Shown here: piece by piece, positions 7,570 through 15,562 of the stretch
How the letters are laid out: each line of letters begins with the position of its first letter
Numbering within the stretch: position 1 is the stretch's first letter
Assembly: GCA_030627625.1 (NCBI GenBank)
Contig: DAOURR010000013.1
Location: 1-41,180 of the forward strand
Length of the DNA stretch: 41,180 bases
DNA from: UBA3103 sp002365855
GTDB lineage: Bacteria; Bacillota; Desulfotomaculia; Desulfotomaculales; Pelotomaculaceae
Direction: 5' to 3'
Program-made: the position numbers and the translations under genes
Notes under the pieces: generated by a model
Databases searched by the model: none
What the model saw: the letters and a program-made list of their open reading frames with translations, nothing else
What the model was told of the DNA's origin: nothing

Positions 7570-8352
7570 ATGATGAAGATGAACAATGACTATCTCTCAA
7601 TTAAATCATTGAAAGTTGAATATATGCAAAACGGACAGGCGCTTACCGCGCTGGAGTCGGTTGATTTATCCCTCCCCCAGGGTAAAACAGGGGTTATTAT
7701 TGGCCCCTCCGGATGCGGCAAGAGCACTCTTCTAAATGTACTGGCCGGTTTGAATCCCCGTTATTCCGGCAGAGTTATGATAGATGGCCGGACACCCGAG
7801 GGCGGAGGAGAAACAGCGTTAATCTTACAGGATTACGGCTTACTTCCCTGGAAGACAGTCTGGGATAATGTGATTTTGGGAATGCAGCTTAGAAAAAAGA
7901 CTCACCGGGCAACCAAAACAGCGGCGGAAGCAGTTCTGGACAAATTAGGCCTTTTGCCTATGGCCAGGAGGTACCCGGCCCAACTGAGCGGGGGCCAAAG
8001 ACAGCGTGTCGCCATTGCCCGGGCTTTAATCCTGGACCCCAAGCTACTCCTCATGGACGAGCCCTTCTCTTCCCTGGATGCCTTGACCCGGGAAGAAATT
8101 CAGGATTTTCTCCTGAAGATTTGGGAGGAAACCCAACTGACTATTTTGCTGATTACCCACAACATTGAGGAGGCCGTGTTCCTGGGGCAAAAGATTTTTA
8201 TCATGTCCCCCTGCCCGGGAAAAATAGAACAGGCAGTGGACAACATAATGGCTGGGGATTACAACCTGCGGGGACGTGTCCAGTTCCTGGAGATGTGCAG
8301 TTTTCTGCGCTCATTCCTGCACAGGAGGGGAAACTATGGGATGGGTGCTTAA
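7570..8352 (+). CDS. ABC transporter ATPase, nitrate/sulfonate/taurine (NitT/TauT) type
   Basis: Cytoplasmic ATPase of an importer (260 residues). It shows Walker A GPSGCGKST, Q-loop QDYGLLPWKTVWDNV (the LLPW form typical of SsuB/TauB), signature LSGGQRQRVAIARAL, Walker B LLLMDEPFSSLD, and the H-loop histidine in ITHNIEEAVFLG. The start could be the ATG at 7570 or one of those just after (7573, 7579); GGCGGGG lies upstream. The 3' end overlaps the permease by 17 bases, which implies translational coupling. The substrate-binding component is not in this transcript but at 10219, beyond menA, under the same operator. Confidence 0.92.
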   Translation: MMKMNNDYLSIKSLKVEYMQNGQALTALESVDLSLPQGKTGVIIGPSGCGKSTLLNVLAGLNPRYSGRVMIDGRTPEGGGETALILQDYGLLPWKTVWDNVILGMQLRKKTHRATKTAAEAVLDKLGLLPMARRYPAQLSGGQRQRVAIARALILDPKLLLMDEPFSSLDALTREEIQDFLLKIWEETQLTILLITHNIEEAVFLGQKIFIMSPCPGKIEQAVDNIMAGDYNLRGRVQFLEMCSFLRSFLHRRGNYGMGA

Positions 8353-9094
8353 GAAGGCCGGAAAAACCCTGCCTCTTCTATCTGCAGTGATAATTCTTCT
8401 TATTGCATGGTGGCTTCTCTCCCTGGGATTAAAAAGCCCTGCGGTTCCACCGCCTCTGGAAGCTTTAAAAAGCTTGTGGCGCAGTATGCAGGGAGATCTC
8501 CCCGCCCACCTGGGAGTCAGCCTCTATCGTATTCTTGTAAGCTTGTTTTTGGCAACGGCAATGGCGGTGCCTTTAGGTCTTTTTTTAGGAAAAAATCCGG
8601 AAATGGATACCAAAGCGGCCCCCCTGATTTATCTGACCTATCCGGTTCCCAAAGTGGTATTTATGCCCATTCTGCTGATAGTACTGGGAATTGGCGATGT
8701 CTCCAAAATAGTTTTGATTACGCTTATTGCATTCTATCAGATCCTGGTCACTACCCGTGATGCTGCCAAGAACCTGGATAAAGAATATGTAATTTCCGTA
8801 AGATCTCTGGGCGCCGGTTCCTGGGATTTATACCGCCACGTTTATCTGCCCGGATGCTTGCCGTCAATTCTAACTTCCTTAAGACTGGGGCTGGGTACGG
8901 CAATGGCTGTCCTCTTTTTGGTGGAAACCTACGCCACCCAGAAAGGAATAGGCTTTTTTATCCTGGATTCGCTGAGCCGGATGAATTATGAAGAGATGTT
9001 TGCCGGAATCATAGCCATGGGGTTAATGGGTTTTGTTCTTTACTTGCTCCTGGATAAGGCGGAAAAAAATTTATGCGCCTGGATTCACACCTAA
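8336..9094 (+). CDS. ABC transporter permease, NitT/TauT type (SsuC-like)
   Basis: Inner-membrane permease of 252 residues with about six TM helices. The cytoplasmic EAA loop that contacts the ATPase lies around VRSLGAGSWDLYRHVYLPGCLPS. The start is set at ATG 8336 because AGGAGGGG lies upstream, although the frame stays open to 8276. It overlaps the ATPase gene by 17 bases. It ends three bases from the end of the convergent menA-like gene, with no terminator room between them. The substrate is unknown; this family carries nitrate, sulfonates, taurine, thiamine precursors and other small anions or aromatics. Confidence 0.92.
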   Translation: MGWVLKKAGKTLPLLSAVIILLIAWWLLSLGLKSPAVPPPLEALKSLWRSMQGDLPAHLGVSLYRILVSLFLATAMAVPLGLFLGKNPEMDTKAAPLIYLTYPVPKVVFMPILLIVLGIGDVSKIVLITLIAFYQILVTTRDAAKNLDKEYVISVRSLGAGSWDLYRHVYLPGCLPSILTSLRLGLGTAMAVLFLVETYATQKGIGFFILDSLSRMNYEEMFAGIIAMGLMGFVLYLLLDKAEKNLCAWIHT

Positions 9095-9097
9095 AAT

Positions 9098-10015
9098 TCA
9101 ATTCAAAAAAAATAGCTTTTCCATAAGGTAACCAATGGAGAATAAAATACTGAAAACCAGGCCTAAACGGGCGGTTCCTGCCAGTGTGGCGTTAAGAGGA
9201 ACACCCCTTTTCGTGCGAATGTCCCGCACCAGCGGGGGGACTAAAGGCAAAGACAGCCAGGAAACCAGAATCCATGCAGAGGTCTGGCCGTACAGATACA
9301 TCACGAGAGGCACGGCCATGGAAGCGATCAGCAGGAGATAGTACTCCATTTGAGCGCCGAACGGACCCAGGCGGACGGCTACAGTCCTCTTGCCAGCTGT
9401 TTTGTCGGTTTCCAAATCCCTGAAATTATTGACTACTAAAAGGGCGGATATTAAAAACCCCATAGGCAGCGAGGCCCAACAGACCACTGTGCTAAGTTCC
9501 AGGGCCTGGACATAATAAGTTCCGCAGACAGCCACCGGTCCAAAAAAAATAAAGACCAGGATTTCACCAAACCCATGATATCCAAGAGGGAAAGGCCCCC
9601 CGGTATAGGCAATCGCCGCGACAATAGATAGAATCCCAATCACAAGTATAGGCCATCCGCCTGCCCAGATAAGATAGGTCCCTATCAGAAAGGCAAGGGC
9701 AAAAACCACCCACATGCCGGCCATGACCTGGAGGGGTGTTAAGAGGCCGGCCTGAGTTACCCTCATAGGGCCTGTTCTCTCTTTGGTATCAGTGCCCTTA
9801 ATGAAATCAAACACATCATTGGCCAGGTTGGAGCCGATCTGCAGAAGCAGGGCGGCAGCCAGAGCCGCCACCGCCGGACCGAAATTAAACACGCCGTCGC
9901 CCAGAGCCAATGCCGTGCCCACCACCACGGGTCCCATGGCAGCAGGCAGTGTTTTAGGGCGAATGGCCAGCATCCATATTTTGAAACTGCTAAAGTTTTC
10001 ACCAGGTTGTGCCAT
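9098..10015 (-). CDS. menA: MenA-like UbiA-family prenyltransferase
   Basis: Integral membrane enzyme that should attach a polyprenyl chain to a naphthoquinone precursor (1,4-dihydroxy-2-naphthoate in the classical pathway) in menaquinone synthesis. The 305 residues contain about eight to nine TM helices and the two Asp-rich motifs: NDVFD..GTD (N66, D67, D70, D76) and NNFRDLETDKTAGKRT in the second loop. ATG 10015 is preferred, since GGGGGG lies upstream while the earlier in-frame ATG at 10036 has no ribosome binding site. No other men or mqn genes are in the window. It is divergent from the substrate-binding lipoprotein and convergent with the permease of the same importer, an unusual placement. 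Confidence 0.85.
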   Translation of the reverse strand: MAQPGENFSSFKIWMLAIRPKTLPAAMGPVVVGTALALGDGVFNFGPAVAALAAALLLQIGSNLANDVFDFIKGTDTKERTGPMRVTQAGLLTPLQVMAGMWVVFALAFLIGTYLIWAGGWPILVIGILSIVAAIAYTGGPFPLGYHGFGEILVFIFFGPVAVCGTYYVQALELSTVVCWASLPMGFLISALLVVNNFRDLETDKTAGKRTVAVRLGPFGAQMEYYLLLIASMAVPLVMYLYGQTSAWILVSWLSLPLVPPLVRDIRTKRGVPLNATLAGTARLGLVFSILFSIGYLMEKLFFLN

Positions 10016-10124
10016 GTTTAACCCCCCGGCTTGCATATCGTTTTTGTTATTCGTGTTTTCATAAAGTAATCCTGCCTTATTAAATTGTTACCTGCGGGGT
10101 TCGAGTCTATCATAAATAAGCCTA

Positions 10125-10189
10125 TTGACTTTTAGTCAGGGAGATTTTATGATAGCATTAATGAAATGAATACACATTCATTTCATTAA
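10125..10189 (+). promoter_or_regulatory. Promoter and 14-bp-arm operator of the substrate-binding lipoprotein
   Basis: Sigma-A promoter TTGACT (10125-10130), 17-base spacer, TATGAT (10148-10153). A perfect inverted repeat follows, with 14-bp arms TTAATGAAATGAAT/ATTCATTTCATTAA and a 4-base centre (10158-10189). Its core AAATGAA-N6-TTCATTT (10164-10183) is identical in half-sites, spacing and distance from the -10 to the operator in front of tetR (6892-6911). Confidence 0.8.
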
Positions 10190-10218
10190 ATTGAGAACTA
10201 TTCAAGGGGGAATTGCCA

Positions 10219-11178
10219 GTGGGTATGCGAAGAAAGCTTAAATTAGTACTGGCGCTGTTTTTGGCGCTGAGTTTGCTCGCCGGGTGCGGGCCGAAAATTG
10301 AGACAGCCGGGAAAACGGCGCAGGAACAGCTGAAAATAGGGGTATTACCCATTGAGGATATTATGCCTTTGCTGGTAGCGGAACAGAATGGCTACTTTGC
10401 CCAGGAAAACCTCCACGTGGACATCATGCGTCTGCAGAGCGCCGTGGAACAGGTCAACGCTATGCAGTCAAGACAGCTTGACGGGATGGTAACTGACATG
10501 ATTATAGCTGCCATGCTGAAAGATTCCGGGCAGGATATCAAGATCACCTCCGTGACCCTTGGTGTAACTCCCCTGGAAGGCAGTTTTGCCATTGTGGCGG
10601 CCCCGGAGTCCGATATAAAAACTATAGCTGATTTAAAGGGTAAAAAAGTTGGTATTGCCTTTAATACAATTGTTGAGTATATTCTTGACGGTTTACTGAC
10701 CGACGCTGGGATAAACCCGTCTGAAGTGGTCAAGACTTCCATCCCTAAAATTCCCCTGCGCATGGAGATGCTTTTCAGCAAACAGATTGACGCCGTTGTT
10801 GTGCCTGATCCCCTGGTGACATTTGCTGAGTTTAAAGGAGCCAGAATCATCGCCCAGGACACAGAGCGGAACCTTTCCCAGGCGGTTGTGCTTTTCGACC
10901 GCAAAATACTGGATGAAAAGAAAGGCGCTGCGGAAGCTTTTTACCGGGCCTATACCAGGGCTGTTGATGATCTGAACAACCATCCGGAAGACTATAAGCA
11001 ATTGATGATTGATAATGTGAATATACCGGAGCCCATTGCCAAAGACTACAGCCTTCAGCGGTACCCCAGGCCTCAGCTGCCAGCCGAGGAAGACGTCAAC
11101 AATATACTCAAGTGGATGAAAGCCAAAAACTTGTTGAAAAACGACTTGAAATATATTGACCTGGTCCATAAAATATAA
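10219..11178 (+). CDS. ABC transporter substrate-binding lipoprotein, NitT/TauT (SsuA/NMT1-like)
   Basis: Membrane-anchored solute receptor (319 residues) for the importer encoded at 7570-9094. It has a lipoprotein signal peptide with lipobox LLAGC, then a two-lobe periplasmic-binding fold of the SsuA/THI5-like family, recognisable from LKIGVLPIEDIMPLLVAEQ near the start, IADLKGKKVGIAFNT in the hinge and QIDAVVVPDPL in lobe 2. The GTG at 10219 is chosen because it lies eight bases after AAGGGGG; a TTG at 10213 is too close and an ATG at 10225 a little far. It has its own promoter, operator and terminator, so it can be made in excess over the membrane parts. The ligand is unknown. Confidence 0.9.
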   Translation: MGMRRKLKLVLALFLALSLLAGCGPKIETAGKTAQEQLKIGVLPIEDIMPLLVAEQNGYFAQENLHVDIMRLQSAVEQVNAMQSRQLDGMVTDMIIAAMLKDSGQDIKITSVTLGVTPLEGSFAIVAAPESDIKTIADLKGKKVGIAFNTIVEYILDGLLTDAGINPSEVVKTSIPKIPLRMEMLFSKQIDAVVVPDPLVTFAEFKGARIIAQDTERNLSQAVVLFDRKILDEKKGAAEAFYRAYTRAVDDLNNHPEDYKQLMIDNVNIPEPIAKDYSLQRYPRPQLPAEEDVNNILKWMKAKNLLKNDLKYIDLVHKI

Positions 11179-11203
11179 CTGGTCCATTAAAAAAATCAAA
11201 ATA

Positions 11204-11240
11204 AGGGATAGGGGCATGGAGCCTCTATCCCTCTTTTTTA
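11204..11240 (+). terminator. Intrinsic terminator of the substrate-binding lipoprotein gene
   Basis: A 12-bp stem AGGGATAGGGGC/GCCTCTATCCCT (one G-T pair), 5-base loop, then CTCTTTTTT. Confidence 0.85.
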
Positions 11241-11258
11241 TGCGGCGGTAACGACAGT

Positions 11259-12554
11259 TTATAAAGGAAATTGTTTATCCAGTTTTTTGTGCTTGAATGT
11301 TTTGGTTCTGCTGGCATATTCAGAAACGGTCTGTCCGTTTCCTATCAACCTGTACTTGTAAATTACCAGTCCTTCCAGGCCTACCGGCCCCCTGGCGTGA
11401 ATCTTGCTTGTGCTTATCCCCACCTCCGCGCCCAGGCCGTAGCGAAAACCGTCGCTGAAGCGCGTGGAACAGTTCCAGAATACATTGCCAGAGTCAACCA
11501 GGGCCATAAACCTGGCCGCCCTGTCCTTACTTGCTGTAATAATGCTGTCCGTGTGTCCGGAGCCGTAACGGTTGATGTGGCTGATCGCTTCATCAACATT
11601 GTCTACTACTTTAATCGACAGCTTGTAGTCAAGATATTCAGTCTTCCAGTCTTCCTCCGTGGCCGGTTCGGCGGGAATAATTTCCCTGGTCCTGGGGCAG
11701 CCGGCTATAGCCACCTGTTTTTGGTCCAGGGCTTCTTTTAATACCGGTAAAAACCCGGCAGCCGCCTTTTCATGCACCAGCAGAGTCTCAGCCGCGTTGC
11801 ACACGGCCACGTACTGGGTCTTGGAATCGACCACAATATTAACCGCCATGTCCGGATCGGCGTCTTCGTCCACATAACAGTGGCAGATACCGTCCGCGTG
11901 CCCCATGACGGGAATCCTGGAGTTGTCCATGATGTGCCTGACAAATTCATTTGAGCCTCTGGGTATGATCAGGTCGATATATTCATCCATCTTCAGCATT
12001 TCACCGACCTGGGCCCTGGTCTCCAGGAGCTTCAGCCAGTTGGCGGGGACCCCCGCCTCTTCTGTGGCCTTGATGATGACATCCGCCAGGATACGGTTGG
12101 TTTCCATAGCTTCAGAGCCGCCTTTGAGCAGCACACCGTTGCCGCTTTTCAGGCAGAGGGTGGATATCTGCACCAGGGCATCCGGCCTTGATTCAAAAAT
12201 GACGCCGATAACCCCAATCGGACAGGTGGTCTTATACAGTTCCAGGCCATCGTCCAGCTCAGTCGCGAATATGGTCCTGCCGACCGGGTCTTCCAGGCCG
12301 ACCAGGCTGTAAATCCCGTCAACCACGTCTGCTATCTTGGTTTCATCAAACTTCAGCCTTTTCATTAGAGGCTCCGGGAGGTTTTCACCCTTGCTCCTGA
12401 TTAAATCTGCCTGGTTGGCCTTGATGATCTCACCCTGACGTTCAATCATAGCCCTGGCAACCTGCTCCAGCGCCCTGTTCTTCTCGTCCGCGCCCATGGC
12501 GGCCAGCGCAATGGAAGCATCCTTCACCTGGCGGGCAAATTCACCGATACCCAT
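11259..12554 (-). CDS. proA: Gamma-glutamyl phosphate reductase
   Basis: Second enzyme of proline synthesis: NADPH-dependent reduction of gamma-glutamyl phosphate to glutamate semialdehyde, in the cytoplasm. The 431 residues match the family's usual length. The aldehyde dehydrogenase fold is evident from GVIGVIFESRPDALVQI (about 114-130), LKGGSEA, the catalytic cysteine C252 in YVAVCNAAETLLVH, and C-terminal GLGAEVGISTSKIHARGPVG. ATG 12554 follows GGAGATGG. proB and proC are not adjacent, unlike in many Firmicutes. The gene is separated by about 100 bases, including a short repeat, from the DUF2207 gene upstream on the same strand. Confidence 0.97.
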   Translation of the reverse strand: MGIGEFARQVKDASIALAAMGADEKNRALEQVARAMIERQGEIIKANQADLIRSKGENLPEPLMKRLKFDETKIADVVDGIYSLVGLEDPVGRTIFATELDDGLELYKTTCPIGVIGVIFESRPDALVQISTLCLKSGNGVLLKGGSEAMETNRILADVIIKATEEAGVPANWLKLLETRAQVGEMLKMDEYIDLIIPRGSNEFVRHIMDNSRIPVMGHADGICHCYVDEDADPDMAVNIVVDSKTQYVAVCNAAETLLVHEKAAAGFLPVLKEALDQKQVAIAGCPRTREIIPAEPATEEDWKTEYLDYKLSIKVVDNVDEAISHINRYGSGHTDSIITASKDRAARFMALVDSGNVFWNCSTRFSDGFRYGLGAEVGISTSKIHARGPVGLEGLVIYKYRLIGNGQTVSEYASRTKTFKHKKLDKQFPL

Positions 12555-12624
12555 ACTACCATCTCCTTTACTGTGGGGTCAGGCTTGCGTTATTGCGTTT
12601 TCGTTGTTGCTTATAAAGTAAGCC

Positions 12625-12651
12625 GAGAGAACCGTCCCCTCGCCTTGTCTC
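12625..12651. repeat. AGAACCGTCCCC-type dispersed repeat copy
   Basis: GAGAACCGTCCCCTCGCCTT lies just past the stop codon of the DUF2207 gene. It shares GAGAACCGTCCCCT with the tandem copies at 33846-33895 and, inverted, with 3681-3702. Confidence 0.55.
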
Positions 12652-12652
12652 A

Positions 12653-14407
12653 CTACCAGCTGCGTCCGCCACCACCGCCGAAGCCGCCGCCTGAAAATCC
12701 ACCGCCCCCGAAGCCTCCCCTGCCGCCTGTTCCGCTCGACCGCGGCGCGGAGAACATCGCTGACCCCAGGCTTGTTGTCATCGAGTTGACGGTCCTGGTG
12801 AACACATAGGGGCTGAATGTCCTTAAGCCGACCGGCGAGACATACCATTCCGGCTGTTCCTGGTAGATCCCTTCGAAGGCCCTGGCCCAGTTGTCCGCAA
12901 CATCAAGCGCTATGGCATAGGGCAGGAATTTGGAAAAGAGGTCTTTGTCTCCCATCCTCTCGATCCTGTCTTTTTCCACACGGTTCAGGAATTCCTGAAA
13001 GCCTAGGATGTCCATATAGGCTAAACTCCCCGCCTTTGTCTTCGCGGGCATCGCATTGGCAAAAGCAAGCACGGTCAGGCCCGTCAGTATCCCGGCCGCA
13101 AAGACCTGGCCTTCGGCGGCGTAGGAATTAACCGCCGTGTTGAGAAGAACTCCGAGAAGCGTGACGATGACCCAGGCAATGACCCCTGCGATGATGTAGA
13201 AGTTTCTAATACTGTCGGGCCTCTTCAGAAAATATTTTTTCCTGACCATCTCGGTGTAGAGAGACGCCTTTAATGTATCCATATTTTTATAGAACTTATT
13301 CTTCATACCGGATACGAAGATACCCTGCAGCCCCCCTGAAAAAACACGGTCCATCAACAGCTGCTCAAAGGCGCTGAGACCGGCGTCCGGTTCCTTGACC
13401 TTGACCAGGTAGTAGTCGGTAGAATCAAAGAGGACCCCTTCTTTTTTTGTCTCCTCGATCTTCAGGTATCCCTTCACTCCAAGACCTATGATGGTAGAAG
13501 TGATGTCACGCGGGTCAACTTTTTCATCAACGAGGGTACCCACCTCGGCCGGTGTAAGCGGTGTCCCGTTGAATTCCGGAGGCTCGTACCTGACAGTTAC
13601 GGCCTCCCTCACCTTCGGGTCTCTACCCCTCTTACGCCACAGGTTGATCATGAACAGCAGCGAAAAGACAGGGAAAAGAAATACCCAGTTTTCTCTAAAA
13701 TTCAAAGCCCATAAAAACTTTGTCAACGGCGAGGGAGGCGCAACCAGTCCTTTATCCCATCCCAGAGCTATTGTAAAGCCCTCCCCTGCCCCGAGGCTTT
13801 TTGTGGTATAGAACTGACCTAAATTGTATGACGCGTCAAAGCCGCACTGCGACTCACCTGAACCGTAAACACCAGTGAAGCACTCGGCCTGGAGCTCTTG
13901 GCTGATATCCTTCGCTTTTATAGTGACATTGGCGGATGCTTGATAAATGGGCGCATCCCAGTCGTTTCCCGTGACGTTCCAGTACAGCTGGTCGTAGTCA
14001 TCAAAGAAGAGTATGGCGTTCTCGACTTTGTAGGTGATTATATAGGTCTGAATGCCGTTCACATATTTATTAGCATCGCCGATTTTAATACTTATAACAT
14101 TGCCCTGCCTGGTGACGTTATACTTCCATTTCACCCCTGCTCCATTGGTGACGGATATTACCTTCAGAGGAGTCTTTATGGTATTGTTCAGCTCATCTTT
14201 GTACTTGAAGGGAATCTCCCGGTAAATACCGTGTTTCTGTCTGCTGAAGTTCACGTCTATGACTTCTTTAACTATGAAAGATGAATCTTCATTGACCGTG
14301 ATATCCGAGTGGAATCGATCTATGATGTAGTCCTGCGCGTTTGCGGCAGATGGGTATATAGCCAGAATCAACAAGATTAAGCAGACCAGGTATACTGTTC
14401 TCCTCAT
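12653..14407 (-). CDS. DUF2207 membrane protein with glycine-rich tail
   Basis: A 584-residue membrane protein of unknown function. It has a signal peptide (1-24, ending SAANA), a DUF2207 extracytoplasmic beta-rich domain (about 25-230), a TM helix (about 240-260), a cytoplasmic region, two more TM helices (about 405-455), and a C-terminal Gly/Ser tail (FGGGGFSGGGF type, last 30 residues). It follows lemA with an ATGA overlap, and LemA-DUF2207 pairs are widely found together in bacteria. The tail and topology match the family's usual form. A role in envelope or stress physiology has been proposed for the pair but is not established. Forward-strand reading frames over the tail are proline-rich shadows, not genes. 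Confidence 0.87.
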   Translation of the reverse strand: MRRTVYLVCLILLILAIYPSAANAQDYIIDRFHSDITVNEDSSFIVKEVIDVNFSRQKHGIYREIPFKYKDELNNTIKTPLKVISVTNGAGVKWKYNVTRQGNVISIKIGDANKYVNGIQTYIITYKVENAILFFDDYDQLYWNVTGNDWDAPIYQASANVTIKAKDISQELQAECFTGVYGSGESQCGFDASYNLGQFYTTKSLGAGEGFTIALGWDKGLVAPPSPLTKFLWALNFRENWVFLFPVFSLLFMINLWRKRGRDPKVREAVTVRYEPPEFNGTPLTPAEVGTLVDEKVDPRDITSTIIGLGVKGYLKIEETKKEGVLFDSTDYYLVKVKEPDAGLSAFEQLLMDRVFSGGLQGIFVSGMKNKFYKNMDTLKASLYTEMVRKKYFLKRPDSIRNFYIIAGVIAWVIVTLLGVLLNTAVNSYAAEGQVFAAGILTGLTVLAFANAMPAKTKAGSLAYMDILGFQEFLNRVEKDRIERMGDKDLFSKFLPYAIALDVADNWARAFEGIYQEQPEWYVSPVGLRTFSPYVFTRTVNSMTTSLGSAMFSAPRSSGTGGRGGFGGGGFSGGGFGGGGGRSW

Positions 14408-14961
14408 GGGAAAATCACCTTTACGGGCTTTCTCTCGGACTCCGGCTCATCTAGGACAAAAAACTCTTCCCGCCTGAAGCTGAACATTGACGCGATAATA
14501 TTTGACGGCACGGACTCGATCATGATGTTGAAGTCACGGACCACCGCGTTATAATACCTCCTGGCATTCTCAATGTTGTTCTCGAGCTCCTGAAGCTGGG
14601 ACTGGAGCTGGGTGAAATTTACGTTTGCCTTCAGTTCGGGGTATGCTTCGGCAACTGCAAAAAGGCTTTTTAACGTCTCTCTCAGCATATTTTCGGCCTT
14701 GGCCTTGTCGGCAGGAGTAGCTGCCTGCATGGCCATCGATCTTGCCTCTGTTACCTTAACAAACACAGATTTCTCATGAGCCGCGTAACCTTTTACAGGC
14801 TCAACAAGGTTTGGCACGAGGTCGTACCGCTTTTTAAGCTGGACATCGATATCGGACCATGAGGACCTCACAGTGTTCCTGAGGCGGACAAGTTTGTTAT
14901 ATATTGCTATGACGGCAAAGACAAGGATTAAAATGGCTCCGAGAGCGATCAGCATCTGCAT
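14404..14961 (-). CDS. lemA: LemA family protein
   Basis: A 185-residue membrane-anchored helical-bundle protein. It has an N-terminal TM helix (about 3-22), then the family's opening motif YNKLVRLRNTVRSSWSDIDV, QLKKRYDLVPNLVEPVKGYA, a coiled-coil middle (about 60-150), and YYNAVVRDFN followed by the FSFRREEFF region. Length is normal. The start has GGAGGG seven bases upstream. Its stop overlaps the start of the DUF2207 gene (ATGA), so the two are translationally coupled. Function is unknown; homologues are surface or membrane proteins with the N terminus outside. Confidence 0.95.
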   Translation of the reverse strand: MQMLIALGAILILVFAVIAIYNKLVRLRNTVRSSWSDIDVQLKKRYDLVPNLVEPVKGYAAHEKSVFVKVTEARSMAMQAATPADKAKAENMLRETLKSLFAVAEAYPELKANVNFTQLQSQLQELENNIENARRYYNAVVRDFNIMIESVPSNIIASMFSFRREEFFVLDEPESERKPVKVIFP

Positions 14962-15011
14962 GATGATTCCCTCCTTTATTATGGGTTTATAGATTAATTA
15001 AACGAACTTAA

Positions 15012-15033
15012 ATTATAAAGAGAACTATTCTCT
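15012..15033 (-). promoter_or_regulatory. Possible lemA promoter with inverted repeat
   Basis: Reading the minus strand, a perfect -10 TATAAT (15017-15012) is immediately preceded by AGAGAA-N3-TTCTCT (15033-15019). The inverted repeat would sit in the spacer. No clear -35 at 17 bases was seen, so an activator or a weak promoter is possible. Nothing else is recognisable in 15034-15122. Confidence 0.35.
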
Positions 15034-15122
15034 AAATAGATCAATCTTCCTTTTAACAATTAAATTTTAATTAGATGCAGGAAAAATGTGTTTATACAGT
15101 TAAATTAGTATAAAGGTTGCTG

Positions 15123-15254
15123 TCAACTATTAACGAAAAGTAGATAGGAAACCTGTCCAACATCAACAATAGAATTTGCAGGTATGTAAAAATACTTTAG
15201 ATCCGGTTGAACTGTTTTAACCTTTTTTACGTCTATATTATATAGAGGTTTAAC
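15123..15254 (-). pseudogene. Possible 3' fragment of an unknown gene
   Basis: The minus strand encodes a plausible 40-residue C-terminal stretch ending at a TGA (15125-15123), including YNIDVKKVKTVQPDLKYFY and IVDVGQVSYLLFVNS. Beyond about 15250 the same frame runs antisense to the copper-amine-oxidase-like fragment and looks non-coding. It may be a gene remnant cut by recombination. The family is not recognised and the call is weak. Confidence 0.25.
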
Positions 15255-15494
15255 GAGCGGAAAGTTACCATAACCTTGAAGGGAACGACAGTAGAACTCT
15301 GGATCGATAACAATTACGCCAGGGTAAACGGTGAGTACATGCTTATTGATGATGAAAACTTGCAGGTAGCGCCGATTATCGTGGAGCCGGGCAGGACAAT
15401 GCTGCCGTTGAGGTTCATAGCCGAAAGCCTGGGCTCCAGGGTGGAATGGAACTCCAGCGAACAAGAAGTAACCGTGATTTACCCCGCGCCGTAA
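15246..15494 (+). pseudogene. C-terminal remnant of a copper-amine-oxidase-like domain protein
   Basis: The plus-strand frame from 15246 encodes KVTITLKGTTVELWI, RVNGEYMLIDDENL, IIVEPGRTMLPLRFIAESLG and SRVEWNSSEQEVTVIYP, ending at TAA 15494. This is the end of one repeat plus one full repeat of the copper amine oxidase-like (stalk) domain common in clostridial wall proteins. There is no ribosome binding site or signal peptide, and the upstream sequence (stop at 15243) does not continue the family. A TTG at 15276 could start a 72-residue peptide, but a truncated gene is the better reading. Confidence 0.6.
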
Positions 15495-15538
15495 ATTATT
15501 AATAAACCGGCAAATAATTGTTTTAAATATTGATACGG

Positions 15539-15562
15539 ATAGCCGCTCAAACGAGCGGCTAT
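15539..15562. terminator. Hairpin between the remnant and the NSS transporter
   Basis: Perfect 10-bp stem ATAGCCGCTC-AAAC-GAGCGGCTAT placed directly after the transporter stop codon (minus strand). Neither side has a strong T run, so it may act as a weak bidirectional terminator or an RNA 3'-end stabiliser. Confidence 0.5.

Noticed and set aside
12573..12809. Plus-strand proline-rich open frame (RPPPPPKPPPENPPPP type)
   Set aside because: It is the antisense of the glycine-rich tail of the DUF2207 protein; the repeats follow from GGN codons on the other strand, and there is no independent ribosome binding site.
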